This document shows positions 24,372-31,428 of a DNA stretch of 53,331 bases, piece after piece. The DNA is taken from positions 1-53,331 of IMG/VR virus record IMGVR_UViG_3300036828_001070. One strand, given 5' to 3'. The position numbers and the translations under genes were made by a program. The DNA comes from a virus. Every line of letters begins with the position of its first letter. Within the stretch, counting starts at the first letter, position 1. Below the pieces are notes generated by a model that saw nothing but the letters and a program-made list of their open reading frames with translations, was not told the DNA's origin and ran no database searches.

Positions 24372-24830
24372 TCATGACCTGACCTCTACGTTTTTCTTCA
24401 AAAGTTCCACGGTGTTATCAAAGGCTAGCCGTAATATTTCGGTGTCGATATTCAGTGGATAGACCTCGCCGGATCTGGCCATACCCGCCATTACGCAGTC
24501 GCAAATCATATCCAGCACGTCGATCAGGTTTACATCCGCCGGCACACCATCGGAATTGAGTAGATGATGACGATTTACCTTTCGGTGATTGTCCCACCAG
24601 GTTGTCTGTTTGAACCCAGTAATAAAATCTCTATGGAACCCATCGATATCGCTGATCTTGTCATGATCATGAACTTCAGCCGCTTCGTCTAACTTCCTGA
24701 TCATGAACCGAAGGGCTTCCTGCACGTCGCCTATATGCTGGCGACTGCTTGCCAGTAACGTCTCTTTCGACGTGTTGGTGAAATCGCATGTCCGTGTATC
24801 TGCCGTTGCGCTTTTCTCTATTTGAATCAT
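24372..24830 (-). CDS. DUF5662-like protein (152 aa)
   Basis: RQHIGDVQEALRFMIRKLDE, then VHDHDKISDIDGFHRDF and NRHHLLNSDGVPADVNLIDVLDMI match the common phage family DUF5662, with H..DV, HD..K and an HH pair that may bind metal. The function of the family is not established. It starts by ATGA overlap with the 57-aa zinc-finger gene. Confidence 0.65.
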   Translation of the reverse strand: MIQIEKSATADTRTCDFTNTSKETLLASSRQHIGDVQEALRFMIRKLDEAAEVHDHDKISDIDGFHRDFITGFKQTTWWDNHRKVNRHHLLNSDGVPADVNLIDVLDMICDCVMAGMARSGEVYPLNIDTEILRLAFDNTVELLKKNVEVRS

Positions 24831-25000
24831 TTCCCTCTACCCTTTCTCTCCCGCTCCCAGGAGCGCCACTTGCCCGCACACACCTTGCCACAAAACTGGC
24901 TCACAAACTGTAGTCCGCTCCCATACCGATACGCGCCCTTCACCTTGCACCATCTACACAACGGCAGCGGGCCTTCCCAGGTCTTAGTGCGATATGCCAT
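24827..25000 (-). CDS. Zinc-finger micro-protein (57 aa)
   Basis: LCRWCKVKGAYRYGSGLQFV followed by QFCGKVCAGKW: two CxxC-type pairs about 19 residues apart and a basic C-terminus (RERKGRGK). ATG 25000 overlaps the preceding gene by 17 nt; its stop overlaps the DUF5662 start as ATGA. A nucleic-acid binder is likely. Confidence 0.6.
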   Translation of the reverse strand: MAYRTKTWEGPLPLCRWCKVKGAYRYGSGLQFVSQFCGKVCAGKWRSWERERKGRGK

Positions 25001-25451
25001 CTAACTGTTCCGCCAACTGCTCACACTCGCGCTCTACCTCGGCCTGGGTCCAGTAATGGTCGCGCTCCACAAAAGCTGTGCCGTACACCTCGGTATAGGT
25101 CTGGCGGTGAATACGATCCACAACTATCCACTCCGCACGACCTTTCTCGCTCAGCGCTGCCAGATCAGGCGATGGATCGTACATGGCGTCATCGCAGTGA
25201 GCGCAGTCGAAGCCGAACCACCAGCCCTGCCCGTCCTCGTGCTCGGTGCAGGGTTCCATTTGAGCAAAGGTGAGTCCACCGTGCACCCCCACCTCGATGT
25301 CGTCGTAACCTTTGCCGTGGGTGGGATGAGTGGGTGGAACACGTACATAGCCGCAGCGGTGCATTCCCTCCCGCGCCTGCACCACGGCACAGCTCAAACC
25401 CTTATGCTTCCACTCGCGCTCAATCCGAAATGGCTTTAATGGTAAGCACAT
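24984..25451 (-). CDS. Conserved phage protein of unknown function (155 aa)
   Basis: GYVRVPPTHPTHGKGYDDIEV, EVGVHGGLTFAQMEP and WWFGFDCAHCDDAMYD form a motif set I recognise from many phage genomes without a known role. The C-terminal part is helical and acidic (QAEVERECEQLAEQL). AAAGGAGAAAAGCTG precedes ATG 25451. Cys and His residues in FDCAHCDD may bind metal. Confidence 0.65.
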   Translation of the reverse strand: MCLPLKPFRIEREWKHKGLSCAVVQAREGMHRCGYVRVPPTHPTHGKGYDDIEVGVHGGLTFAQMEPCTEHEDGQGWWFGFDCAHCDDAMYDPSPDLAALSEKGRAEWIVVDRIHRQTYTEVYGTAFVERDHYWTQAEVERECEQLAEQLDGISH

Positions 25452-25915
25452 CAGCTTTTCTCCTTTTCCTGCTTAGCCTCTTCCTTGCCAAGATCCGGCC
25501 TGCTCCATAGCCTCGACGCAGGCGGAGCCAAACACTCCAACCGCAACCACTCATGCCCCGCCTCGGCCTCCGCTTCGGTCGCATAAAACATCCGGAACTC
25601 TTCGCCGCTTTCTCCCCGCGGCTTAAAAAGTATGGTCTCGAAGATCAGTGGCTTGCCTTCGTTCCAGCCATGCTCGATTCCTATCCATTTCGTTGCTATC
25701 AACTCAGCAAACGGCGTGCAGGTCTCCCTGATGACGCAATACTCCGAATCCCGTAAAAGTTCCCACTTCTTGAAGACGGGCAGAATATCGTTGTCCGCAA
25801 TAACCTTGCCGTCGCGATCCCAATACCGGGGATCACAGTCAGGACGACCTATCGCTTCCCGCAACGTCTGACCCAGCTCTGCCGCTTCACGCCACTCGCG
25901 CTCTCGATCATTCAT
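25451..25915 (-). CDS. Unknown acidic protein (154 aa)
   Basis: MNDREREWREAAELGQTLREAIG... is charged, with a beta-rich middle (KWIGIEHGWNEGKPLIFETILF) and a Lys/Glu tail (LGKEEAKQEKEKS). ATG 25915 overlaps the membrane-protein stop as ATGA. Function unknown; the tail suggests a soluble protein. Confidence 0.55.
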   Translation of the reverse strand: MNDREREWREAAELGQTLREAIGRPDCDPRYWDRDGKVIADNDILPVFKKWELLRDSEYCVIRETCTPFAELIATKWIGIEHGWNEGKPLIFETILFKPRGESGEEFRMFYATEAEAEAGHEWLRLECLAPPASRLWSRPDLGKEEAKQEKEKS

Positions 25916-26076
25916 CCCAGCACCAGCCGTCCCACCAACAGCGTCCACAGCACCCACATGAGCGCCACCACGTACACCACCAACTTCACCGCATAGCGCA
26001 CCCGCTCGTTCAGACTCAAATCAAGCAGCGGCACCACAATGTATGCCACCAGCAGAATCACGACGATCTGAACCAT
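25912..26076 (-). CDS. Two-helix membrane peptide (54 aa)
   Basis: MVQIVVILLVAYIVVPLLDL, then a short charged loop (SLNERVRYAVK), then LVVYVVALMWVLWTLLVGRL: two transmembrane helices with both ends on the same side. It is 10 nt after the first gene of the operon. It could be a second holin, an exclusion factor or an antiholin. No family match is recognised. Confidence 0.6.
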   Translation of the reverse strand: MVQIVVILLVAYIVVPLLDLSLNERVRYAVKLVVYVVALMWVLWTLLVGRLVLG

Positions 26077-26086
26077 GACTCCCCCT

Positions 26087-26410
26087 TCAGCCTTCTTCCT
26101 TCAACTTAATGACGCTGACTTTGTCTACCCCATCCACAGATGGATCGAACCTGCGATTGCGTTCCAGCCAACCCAAGAACTTACTACCGCCCTCGCGCGC
26201 CTTCTCGTACAACTCCTTCTGGTTTTCTTCGTAGGCGATCAATACCGAGAAATCAAACGGGAATAAGGGCGGTGTAAGGATGCCTCCTTCAGGGATCGAT
26301 TCGAGTGTGATAGGGTCCGCCTGTTGCATACGCTCAAAATTTTCCTTCTCGATCACTACCAGAAGAACCGACTTCTTCTCTTCGCTGATATTCACCATCG
26401 CTGCTAACAT
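26087..26410 (-). CDS. First gene of the minus-strand small-gene operon (107 aa)
   Basis: MLAAMVNISEEKKSVLLVVI... is an alpha/beta protein with a hydrophobic core (SVLLVVIEK), a proline-rich middle (GGILTPPLFPFDF) and a helical end. GGGAG lies 9 nt upstream of ATG 26410. A GCCTACA half-site lies 41 nt upstream of the start. Family unknown; its first position suggests a regulator or early factor. Confidence 0.55.
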   Translation of the reverse strand: MLAAMVNISEEKKSVLLVVIEKENFERMQQADPITLESIPEGGILTPPLFPFDFSVLIAYEENQKELYEKAREGGSKFLGWLERNRRFDPSVDGVDKVSVIKLKEEG

Positions 26411-26442
26411 TTGGCGTTCTCCCTGTCGCTTGCAGCCCACAT

Positions 26443-26458
26443 CGCCTGTCGCCTACAC
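26443..26458 (-). promoter_or_regulatory. Operator half-match upstream of the small-gene operon
   Basis: Minus-strand TGTAG-GCGACAGG-CGAT: a perfect left half-site and weak right arm. It is within the leader of the 26410 gene, where a repressor could act. Confidence 0.35.
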
Positions 26459-26464
26459 TCTACC

Positions 26465-26750
26465 ACTTGCGCTTATCCCTTGCGCCTAAAATCTCCCCAC
26501 TTTCTACTGTCGCCCCCAGCCTACCTTATCCTCCAATACTTACTACTCTTACTAACTTAATTACCTTTGTTTCCCTATTCCCAACTTTATTTTTACCTCT
26601 ACCCCAATTGTGAAACTTTTTACCCACCTCGTCCCGTCCTTACCTCTTTCAGCCTTTTCCTCGCGCTCGCCTTACCTCGCTTTCCAGCAAAACCCTTTCC
26701 CCCTATTTTTTTCTTCTCTATTCCACTTTTCGTTTTCATTCGAAAAAGGT
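26465..26750. other. Polypyrimidine/polypurine tract
   Basis: About 285 nt in which the plus strand is mostly C and T (for example TTTCCCTATTCCCAAC and CCCCCTATTTTTTTCTTCTC) and purine runs are rare. An open frame in it (26567-26752) is Pro/Phe-rich and lacks a ribosome binding site, so it is not called. The tract separates the two divergent early operons and may be an origin, a triplex-prone unwinding element or a leader RNA. Confidence 0.6.
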
Positions 26751-27153
26751 AGGATGCGTCAGTGACATCGCGCCCCCGCCTGGAGCGGACAAATAAAGCG
26801 CGAAATTCAGGCCATCCGGGCCATCATAGAACCTCCACAGCGCATCTGTGACGGCACGTAGATGCCGGCAGAGTCCCTATCTTTAGATAGAGTGTCGTAG
26901 GATGCTGCAGCCCGGCAGAATCCCGTCCTACAACTAGTCAATTAGCGTTTGCGGCCGAATCCCTGACAATACCGCCGGCAGCCTGCAGCCTGATCGTGTT
27001 TAGTCAGATGCGCCTTGATAAGCGCCTAAGAACATCTGGAATTGGTTCTTAGAGCATCCCCTGCGCGCATTATGCCGGCAGGAAACCTGCGCGCGAAACA
27101 GGGTAAGTGGAAGACACAGAGGTGACAAAGAAAATATTTACGATAAGAGTAAA
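26751..27153. other. Non-coding early control region with hairpins
   Basis: No gene seen. Contains CTATCT-TT-AGATAG, GTAGGA (26897-26902) with TCCTAC (26926-26931), GCGC-CTTGATAA-GCGC (27010-27025), CTAAGAAC (27026-27033) with GTTCTTAG (27045-27052), and a GCAGG-AAA-CCTGC stem. The phrase CCGGCAGA followed by TCCC is repeated. Such density suits an origin or untranslated regulatory RNA. Confidence 0.5.
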
Positions 27154-27189
27154 ATAGGCTATTGACGACACATTAGAAGCATGTAATTC
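27154..27189 (+). promoter_or_regulatory. Early promoter with embedded operator-like -35
   Basis: TAGGCTATTGACGAC (27155-27169) contains a -35 TTGACG (27162-27167), a 16-nt spacer and TAATTC (27184-27189) as -10. Operator O4 follows at about +5 to +25. Together they form a compact repressible promoter for the rightward early genes. Confidence 0.6.
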
Positions 27190-27200
27190 TATAGATCCGT

Positions 27201-27218
27201 TGTAGGCGATTAGCTACA
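27201..27218. promoter_or_regulatory. Operator-like palindrome O4
   Basis: TGTAG-GCGATTAG-CTACA, a full match, positioned just downstream of the early promoter -10, as expected for a site that blocks initiation or elongation. Confidence 0.55.
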
Positions 27219-27227
27219 GCGGTAAGA

Positions 27228-27306
27228 CCGAAACCCGCGTTTTGTGGGTCGTAGTGTAAAGCACTACCTGACGAAGGTCAGATAAAGCGCATACCACGCT
27301 TAGGAG
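27228..27306 (+). promoter_or_regulatory. Structured 5' leader of the first early gene
   Basis: Consecutive RNA hairpins: ACCCGCGTTTTGTGGGT, GTAGTG-TAAAG-CACTAC (27251-27267), CTGAC-GAAG-GTCAG (27268-27281), and AAGCG-CATACCA-CGCTT (27285-27301). The last runs straight into AGGAG. The final hairpin is the first of four with a UACCA-ending loop. Confidence 0.6.
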
Positions 27307-27315
27307 AGAAACGAA

Positions 27316-28194
27316 ATGAATTTACACCACTTTACCCATGGTGCACGTGCTAACCGGCAGCTGGAACCGATGACCATTGCGGAGCTGCAGTTAGCGGTTC
27401 CATCGGCATTTGCGACTACGGCGCATTCTTCGCGGTCTGAGCGTTACGCCTATATTCCTACGGCCAATGTGATTCAGGCGATGATGAAGGAAGGTTTCCA
27501 GCCTTTTAAGGCGACGCAGTCCGGATCCCGGATTGAAGGCAAGGCGGAATTTACCAAGCACTTGATACGCTTTCGCCATATTTCTGCCGGCAGTGATATT
27601 TGTGTAGGGGATAGCGTGCCTGAAGTTGTTTTGATTAACTCCCATGATGGCACCTCAGCTTACAAGCTGATTGCTGGGATGTATCGTTTGATTTGTTCGA
27701 ATGGGTTAATGGTGGCGGAGTCTACCACCGGATCTCTGAGCGTGCATCATACTGGCGACATTGTTAACCGGGTTATTGAAGGTTCGTTTGAAATTGTTGG
27801 CCAGGCATCGAAGGCGCTAGAGACTTCGAAGGTCTGGTCACATCTGGAATTGTCTGCAGGGGAGCGAGAAGTATTTGCTGAAGCTGCGCACACAGTACGG
27901 TTTGCTGAATCGGATGGCAAGGTAGACACGCCCATCACCGCAGCAATGCTTTTGACTCCGCGGCGCCGTGATGATGCTGGCAACAACCTTTGGCAAACGT
28001 TTAACCGGGTGCAGGAGAACGCGGTTAAAGGTGGATTGGCTGCGCGTGCCGAACGTAAACCTGGCCAGCGTATGGGACGTTTGGTTAGGACTCGCGAAGT
28101 TAAGGGTATCGACCAGGATGTAAAGCTTAACCGCGCGCTATGGCAGTTGGCAGAGCGGATGGCGGAGCTGAAGGGAGTTAAAACCGCAGCCTAG
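27316..28194 (+). CDS. DUF932 (phage/plasmid-like) protein (292 aa)
   Basis: First early gene. SERYAYIPTANVIQAMMKEGFQP, AGMYRLICSNGLMV and GSLSVHHTG match the DUF932 phage/plasmid-related family (LGT-type TIGR03299). These proteins are common in phage early regions with unknown activity. ATG 27316 has AGGAGAG 9 nt upstream, preceded by a UACCA-loop hairpin. Probably made soon after infection, under O4 control. Confidence 0.75.
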   Translation: MNLHHFTHGARANRQLEPMTIAELQLAVPSAFATTAHSSRSERYAYIPTANVIQAMMKEGFQPFKATQSGSRIEGKAEFTKHLIRFRHISAGSDICVGDSVPEVVLINSHDGTSAYKLIAGMYRLICSNGLMVAESTTGSLSVHHTGDIVNRVIEGSFEIVGQASKALETSKVWSHLELSAGEREVFAEAAHTVRFAESDGKVDTPITAAMLLTPRRRDDAGNNLWQTFNRVQENAVKGGLAARAERKPGQRMGRLVRTREVKGIDQDVKLNRALWQLAERMAELKGVKTAA

Positions 28195-28203
28195 CAGATG
28201 GCG

Positions 28204-28261
28204 AGGTGGGAGAGATCCCACCTTGTAATGCGCCGGCGGTCAGTCCAAAGTCTGACGCATT
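28204..28261 (+). promoter_or_regulatory. Intergenic hairpins after the DUF932 gene
   Basis: AGGTGGGA-GAGA-TCCCACCTT (28204-28224) looks like a terminator-strength stem with few U residues. A second AATGCG (28227-28232)/CGCATT (28256-28261) stem contains TCAG/CTGA inside. They precede the next UACCA-loop hairpin. Confidence 0.5.
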
Positions 28262-28268
28262 AAACCAA

Positions 28269-28288
28269 GTGCCTTACCAGCACAGGAG
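28269..28288 (+). promoter_or_regulatory. UACCA-loop hairpin before the 251-aa gene
   Basis: GTGC (28269-28272), loop CTTACCA, GCAC (28280-28283), then AGGAG (28284-28288). Same geometry as three other early genes, so the SD is directly flanked by the stem. Confidence 0.6.
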
Positions 28289-28296
28289 AAAACCGA

Positions 28297-29052
28297 ATGA
28301 AGCATCTTATTTCGCTATCTGCAGCCATTAAGGCGAAGGCGCCGATCGTGGCGCTACCCATAGAAGGACACGCACCTGTATGCGTAGCGCGCGCGCGCCT
28401 GGCTAAGTGGTCTAAAGGCGTGACCATTACCAGCGTCAAGGTTACCGGTGGCGAAGCCTATATCACGATCGAATTCGAACGGCCGAAAGGCTATCAGGTA
28501 GAAGGTCCGATTAACCGCGTCGAAGTCCATCACCTCACTCCTCGGCGCCTGGAGATCGAAGGCACTGCCGGCAGAGTTAAAACCCGCTGCTCTTTTATTC
28601 CCATTGATAGACGTACGGCGGTTAAGACGCTGGCCGCTTGGAGCGAAAAGGAACGCGCGCGCCTCACTAAAAAGACGCTGTTAGGTGCGTTGGGAACCAA
28701 GGAAAGACGCGCGCTAAAGCTGGCCAAGCATGAGACTGAAGGCGAAGGTATGATCTCCGCCACGATCGCCTATCCCAACGGCAAACGTGCCGACGTCATG
28801 GGGCTGCCGGTAACTATTCCCCAGCTGGCGGAGCTGACGTTTGTAGTGCATCGCGCGCTATCCGCCGAAGGCGATTACGTAGACGACCAATGGACAGTAT
28901 CGGAGATCGTTAGCGGCCAGGCTGGCGGCTTCGGTGCGACTGCAGAGGATGCGATCGTAGACGCGCGCCAGCGCTGCGCTAAAACTTCGGCCGAAAAACT
29001 GCAGTCCATACGCGATCTAGTGGCTTCGATGTCGGAAGCGATCGCAGCTTAA
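28297..29052 (+). CDS. Unknown early protein (251 aa)
   Basis: MKHLISLSAAIKAKAPIVAL... is basic and alpha/beta, with VTGGEAYITIEFERPKGYQV and a late EIVSGQAGGFGATAEDAIVDARQR segment. AGGAG directly after a UACCA-loop hairpin is 8 nt from ATG. An early gene by position; no domain is recognised. Confidence 0.6.
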   Translation: MKHLISLSAAIKAKAPIVALPIEGHAPVCVARARLAKWSKGVTITSVKVTGGEAYITIEFERPKGYQVEGPINRVEVHHLTPRRLEIEGTAGRVKTRCSFIPIDRRTAVKTLAAWSEKERARLTKKTLLGALGTKERRALKLAKHETEGEGMISATIAYPNGKRADVMGLPVTIPQLAELTFVVHRALSAEGDYVDDQWTVSEIVSGQAGGFGATAEDAIVDARQRCAKTSAEKLQSIRDLVASMSEAIAA

Positions 29053-29054
29053 CC

Positions 29055-29085
29055 GCGCCTTGATAGCGCACCCAAAATTTACCCG
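29055..29085 (+). promoter_or_regulatory. Intergenic UUGAUA-loop hairpin E1
   Basis: GCGC (29055-29058), loop CTTGATA, GCGC (29066-29069), then ACCCAAAATTTACCC. The same loop and downstream text recur after other genes in this operon. Confidence 0.5.
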
Positions 29086-29101
29086 AAGAGAGAAGACAAA
29101 G

Positions 29102-29461
29102 ATGAACAGTAAAGACATGGTTACCGACTTCAAGCTGCAGGAGAACGGAGAAAACTGCACTATTAAGGCGCTGCTCAAGGCGATTAACGCGTTCTGCGGA
29201 TCCCTGGCCGAAGAGTATGACTTTGGGCTGCCATTCGATACGCCTAAAGATGCGCGCCTGCCGGAGAAGTATTGGCGCCTGATTGCATTCGCCGTCGAAG
29301 GCTCCAATGAAGGCTATTACGTGCACCTGGGTGCACTGGTACGCGACCGCCACACTACCAACTATGTCTCATTCAGTCTGGCTAAAACCTATAGCGCGGA
29401 GAGTGCTTACGAACTCGCCAAACAAACATCACGCTTCCTGGCTGCAGCCTGCTGGAACTAA
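29102..29461 (+). CDS. Unknown early protein (119 aa)
   Basis: MNSKDMVTDFKLQENGENCT... is a soluble alpha/beta protein with a central EKYWRLIAFAVEGSNEGYYVHL block. It begins 17 nt after the E1 element; GAGAGAAG upstream serves as SD. No family is recognised. Confidence 0.55.
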   Translation: MNSKDMVTDFKLQENGENCTIKALLKAINAFCGSLAEEYDFGLPFDTPKDARLPEKYWRLIAFAVEGSNEGYYVHLGALVRDRHTTNYVSFSLAKTYSAESAYELAKQTSRFLAAACWN

Positions 29462-29503
29462 TCGCCGGCCCGGAGCGTTTCCGGTCAGAAAGGCTTTACC
29501 CCT

Positions 29504-29719
29504 ATGCAATGCGCCATGCGCGACGAATGCAGGCAGCCAGTAACCCACATCGGAGAGAAAGGATACGTCTACTGTGCCGAAGACGCTGAGCGTCGTCGGC
29601 AATCAGGCTATGAGAGAACGCGCAGAATGCGTGTCTGGGAATTGCAACTGATTGCCAACGGACAGCCTCTGCCCTCTTACACTCCCCAGAGAAAACCACA
29701 AGGAGAGAACAATGGCTAA
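29504..29719 (+). CDS. Small Cys-containing protein (71 aa)
   Basis: MQCAMRDECRQPVTHIGEKGYVYCAEDAERRRQSG has a Cys/His set that could bind zinc (CxxxxxC...H...C). AAAGG lies about 8 nt upstream of ATG 29504. It overlaps the next gene by 8 nt, suggesting coupling. Unknown function. Confidence 0.55.
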   Translation: MQCAMRDECRQPVTHIGEKGYVYCAEDAERRRQSGYERTRRMRVWELQLIANGQPLPSYTPQRKPQGENNG

Positions 29720-30050
29720 GCTTACGCGCGGGTCCGATCTCATGGGAGATCGCTATCGCTACGACTTCAAACTATGCACGCCGGCCAATGGATGGGCGCA
29801 ATTGGATACCAAGCAGGATGCGCCGTACTTCGGCAACTGGATTAATCCGATCGAATTCAAGCTGATGAGTTACTGCGAGGGCGATACCTGTCTGACCGAG
29901 TGTGAGGATATCGCCGACTTCGCTGCTGAGTTACAGGTGTGCATCGACTGGCACAAAGAGCGCGAGTACTTCATTGGCATCGACTGTGCCGGCAACGAAG
30001 AAATCAAAGCGGCATTAGTGCAAATGGGATTTGCAGAAGTTCTGCATTGA
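29712..30050 (+). CDS. Unknown early protein (112 aa)
   Basis: MAKLTRGSDLMGDRYRYDFK starts at ATG 29712 with AAGGAGAG upstream. The core is acidic (FNSYCEGDTCLTECEDIADF-like, CEGDTC and TECED visible) and the end is FAEVLH. The TGA stop lies inside the loop of hairpin E2, so this RNA element could couple termination with RNA folding. Function unknown. Confidence 0.6.
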   Translation: MAKLTRGSDLMGDRYRYDFKLCTPANGWAQLDTKQDAPYFGNWINPIEFKLMSYCEGDTCLTECEDIADFAAELQVCIDWHKEREYFIGIDCAGNEEIKAALVQMGFAEVLH

Positions 30051-30071
30051 TAGGCAGTCCAAAATTTACCC
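30042..30071 (+). promoter_or_regulatory. Intergenic UUGAUA-loop hairpin E2
   Basis: CTGC-ATTGATAG-GCAG (30042-30057), then TCCAAAATTTACCC. The stop codon of the 112-aa gene falls in the loop. Confidence 0.5.
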
Positions 30072-30182
30072 AGTACGCGACGGCTTTGGAATTGTTCGCG
30101 ATGGATTTACCCCCCCCACCACCTTCTAACCGCGCGCGCCGGCGCAAGATCCGGCGCAGAAAGAACTTACTCCATGCGTTTC

Positions 30183-30488
30183 ATGAAATTCACTTCCGCC
30201 GTTGTACTCTGCGCCGGCTCCATTGCCCTGCACGCGCAAACCACGACCACTTGCACTCCCACCTGGGGAGGCGGCCAAACCTGCACCACGCAAGAAAGCC
30301 CATTACAGAAGCTGCAAGAGCAGCAGCGCGAACAACAGGAGCAGTGGCACCGTCAACAGCAAGAGCAGCAGCAAGCCTTCCAGAACCAGAGGCAGCAGGA
30401 ACAGGCGAACCGCCCGCAGTGCACCACTTACTCGCGCGACCCGTTTAGCGGCCAGGTCAAGGCCCGCACCGCTCCCTGCGCCTTCTAA
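30183..30488 (+). CDS. Secreted Gln-rich protein (101 aa)
   Basis: MKFTSAVVLCAGSIALHAQ is a clear signal peptide with a likely cut after LHA. The mature part has two Cys pairs at its ends (CTPTWGGGQTC and PQCTTYS...APC) around a Gln/Arg/Glu helical coil (EQQREQQEQWHRQQ). It may act in the periplasm during lysogeny or superinfection exclusion. Role unknown. Confidence 0.6.
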   Translation: MKFTSAVVLCAGSIALHAQTTTTCTPTWGGGQTCTTQESPLQKLQEQQREQQEQWHRQQQEQQQAFQNQRQQEQANRPQCTTYSRDPFSGQVKARTAPCAF

Positions 30489-30493
30489 ATCTG

Positions 30494-30529
30494 TGGGCGC
30501 GCTATTGATAGGCGCCCAAAACTTTTACC
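30494..30529 (+). promoter_or_regulatory. Intergenic UUGAUA-loop hairpin E3
   Basis: TGGGCGC (30494-30500) pairs with GCGCCCA (30512-30518) around GCTATTGATAG, followed by AAACTTTTACC. The strongest of the series. Confidence 0.55.
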
Positions 30530-30544
30530 AAACCGAACCCCGAA

Positions 30545-30564
30545 ACGCTCTACCAGCGTAGGAG
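30545..30564 (+). promoter_or_regulatory. UACCA-loop hairpin before the 104-aa gene
   Basis: ACGC (30545-30548), loop TCTACCA, GCGT (30556-30559), AGGAG (30560-30564). Confidence 0.6.
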
Positions 30565-30573
30565 AACAAAGCC

Positions 30574-30888
30574 ATGGCTCAGCCTATCCGCACCAGGATT
30601 AATATCCCCGAACTCGACAAAGCCGACGGCCGCGCCGTTCTGATCTTCGAAACCTTCAAACCCCTGTCTGGCGGAATTACCTCGTATGCCCGCGTGGAAT
30701 TCGTTGGTGACAACTTCTCGACCTTCGCACCCTTTGGCGACTTCTCCACCCGTCTGGAACACAACCGCAACGCCCGCGCCACCCAAGCTGCCATGCAGGC
30801 CCAGCATGACCGCATCTTTGCCCCCGCCGTGGCCGATGCCCTGCGCGGCCGCGCCCTGTTCCACTACCAAGGCCCGCAGACGCTCTGA
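30574..30888 (+). CDS. Unknown early protein (104 aa)
   Basis: MAQPIRTRINIPELDKADGR followed by IFETFKPLSGGITSYARVEF, a mixed alpha/beta protein ending YQGPQTL. AGGAG lies 9 nt from ATG and is preceded by a UACCA-loop hairpin. Its TGA is in a weaker E-type element (CTGATCGACACCCAAAATTTT). Function unknown. Confidence 0.6.
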   Translation: MAQPIRTRINIPELDKADGRAVLIFETFKPLSGGITSYARVEFVGDNFSTFAPFGDFSTRLEHNRNARATQAAMQAQHDRIFAPAVADALRGRALFHYQGPQTL

Positions 30889-30919
30889 TCGACACCCAAA
30901 ATTTTCTGCAAGCACCACC

Positions 30920-30948
30920 GTGAAAACGTTTTACAACCGCAATATAAG
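30920..30948 (+). promoter_or_regulatory. Possible promoter
   Basis: GTGAAA (30920-30925), 17-nt spacer, TATAAG (30943-30948). Overlapped at the -10 end by the palindrome at 30946-30964, which could act as its operator. Confidence 0.4.
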
Positions 30949-30964
30949 TCCAACCGTTGGACTT
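30946..30964. promoter_or_regulatory. Perfect palindrome AAGTCCAA-CCG-TTGGACTT
   Basis: An 8-bp perfect inverted repeat with 3-nt spacer at the expected +1 of the promoter above. It precedes a small ribbon-helix-helix-like gene that may bind it. Confidence 0.45.
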
Positions 30965-31002
30965 TTACCCAAATCGCACCAACTATAAAAGGAGATCCAC
31001 CC

Positions 31003-31200
31003 ATGGCCATACTGAGCATTAAAGACTTCCCAGAAGAGTTGCTGGTCTTTCTCAAAGTAAAAGCGGCACAAGAGCGCGCCACCCTGAAAGACATTGTGAT
31101 TGGCATGGTCAGCGCCATGGATGGAGCACCCAACGAAGCCAAAGCCAAAATTCCGAAGCCCAGGGGCAGACGACCGCGCAACTTCCCCGTCAAACCTTAA
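31003..31200 (+). CDS. Ribbon-helix-helix-like protein (65 aa)
   Basis: AILSIKDFPEELLVFLKVKAAQERATLKDIV: a short beta strand and two helices as in Arc/FitA-type DNA-binding domains, then a basic tail (PKPRGRRPRNFPVKP). AAAGGAGA lies 8 nt upstream of ATG. The stop TAA is followed in the same frame by the immunity gene with no other stop, so a readthrough fusion is possible. Confidence 0.6.
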   Translation: MAILSIKDFPEELLVFLKVKAAQERATLKDIVIGMVSAMDGAPNEAKAKIPKPRGRRPRNFPVKP

Positions 31201-31236
31201 CCCCGGTTTCCCACCGCAACCCTGAAAGGTCGTGCT

Positions 31237-31428
31237 ATCTTCTTTTTCTTATTCTTCCTGCTCTTCCCCTTTATCGCCGTGATGTACTTCGTACCCGCAG
31301 CCGTCGCTATGCTTCGCAGACACAACAATGTGGCTCCTATCGCCATCGTTAACCTGTGCTTCGGGTGGACGTTCCTGGGATGGGTCGTCGCTCTGGTCTG
31401 GTCGCTCACCGATAACACTCGCATTTAA
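31237..31428 (+). CDS. Superinfection immunity protein (about 63 aa)
   Basis: FFFLFFLLFPFIAVMYFVPA, then AMLRRHNNVAPIAIVNLCFG and WTFLGWVVALVWSLT match the Imm_superinfect family (T4 Imm-like). These two-helix inner-membrane proteins block DNA entry of related phages. The hydrophobic first helix starts upstream of the only ATG (31282). GAAAGG at 31224-31229 points to a non-standard start near ATC 31237; GTG 31279 or ATG 31282 would truncate the helix. It shares frame with the RHH gene, separated by one TAA. Confidence 0.7.
   Translation: MFFFLFFLLFPFIAVMYFVPAAVAMLRRHNNVAPIAIVNLCFGWTFLGWVVALVWSLTDNTRI

Noticed and set aside
26567-26752. A 61-residue Pro/Phe-rich frame in the polypyrimidine tract
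   Set aside because: It follows directly from base composition and has no ribosome binding site.
30102-30448. A frame beginning MDLPPPPPSNRARR at an eight-C run
   Set aside because: It is poor in SD, overlaps the clear signal-peptide gene in another frame and is Arg/Pro low-complexity.
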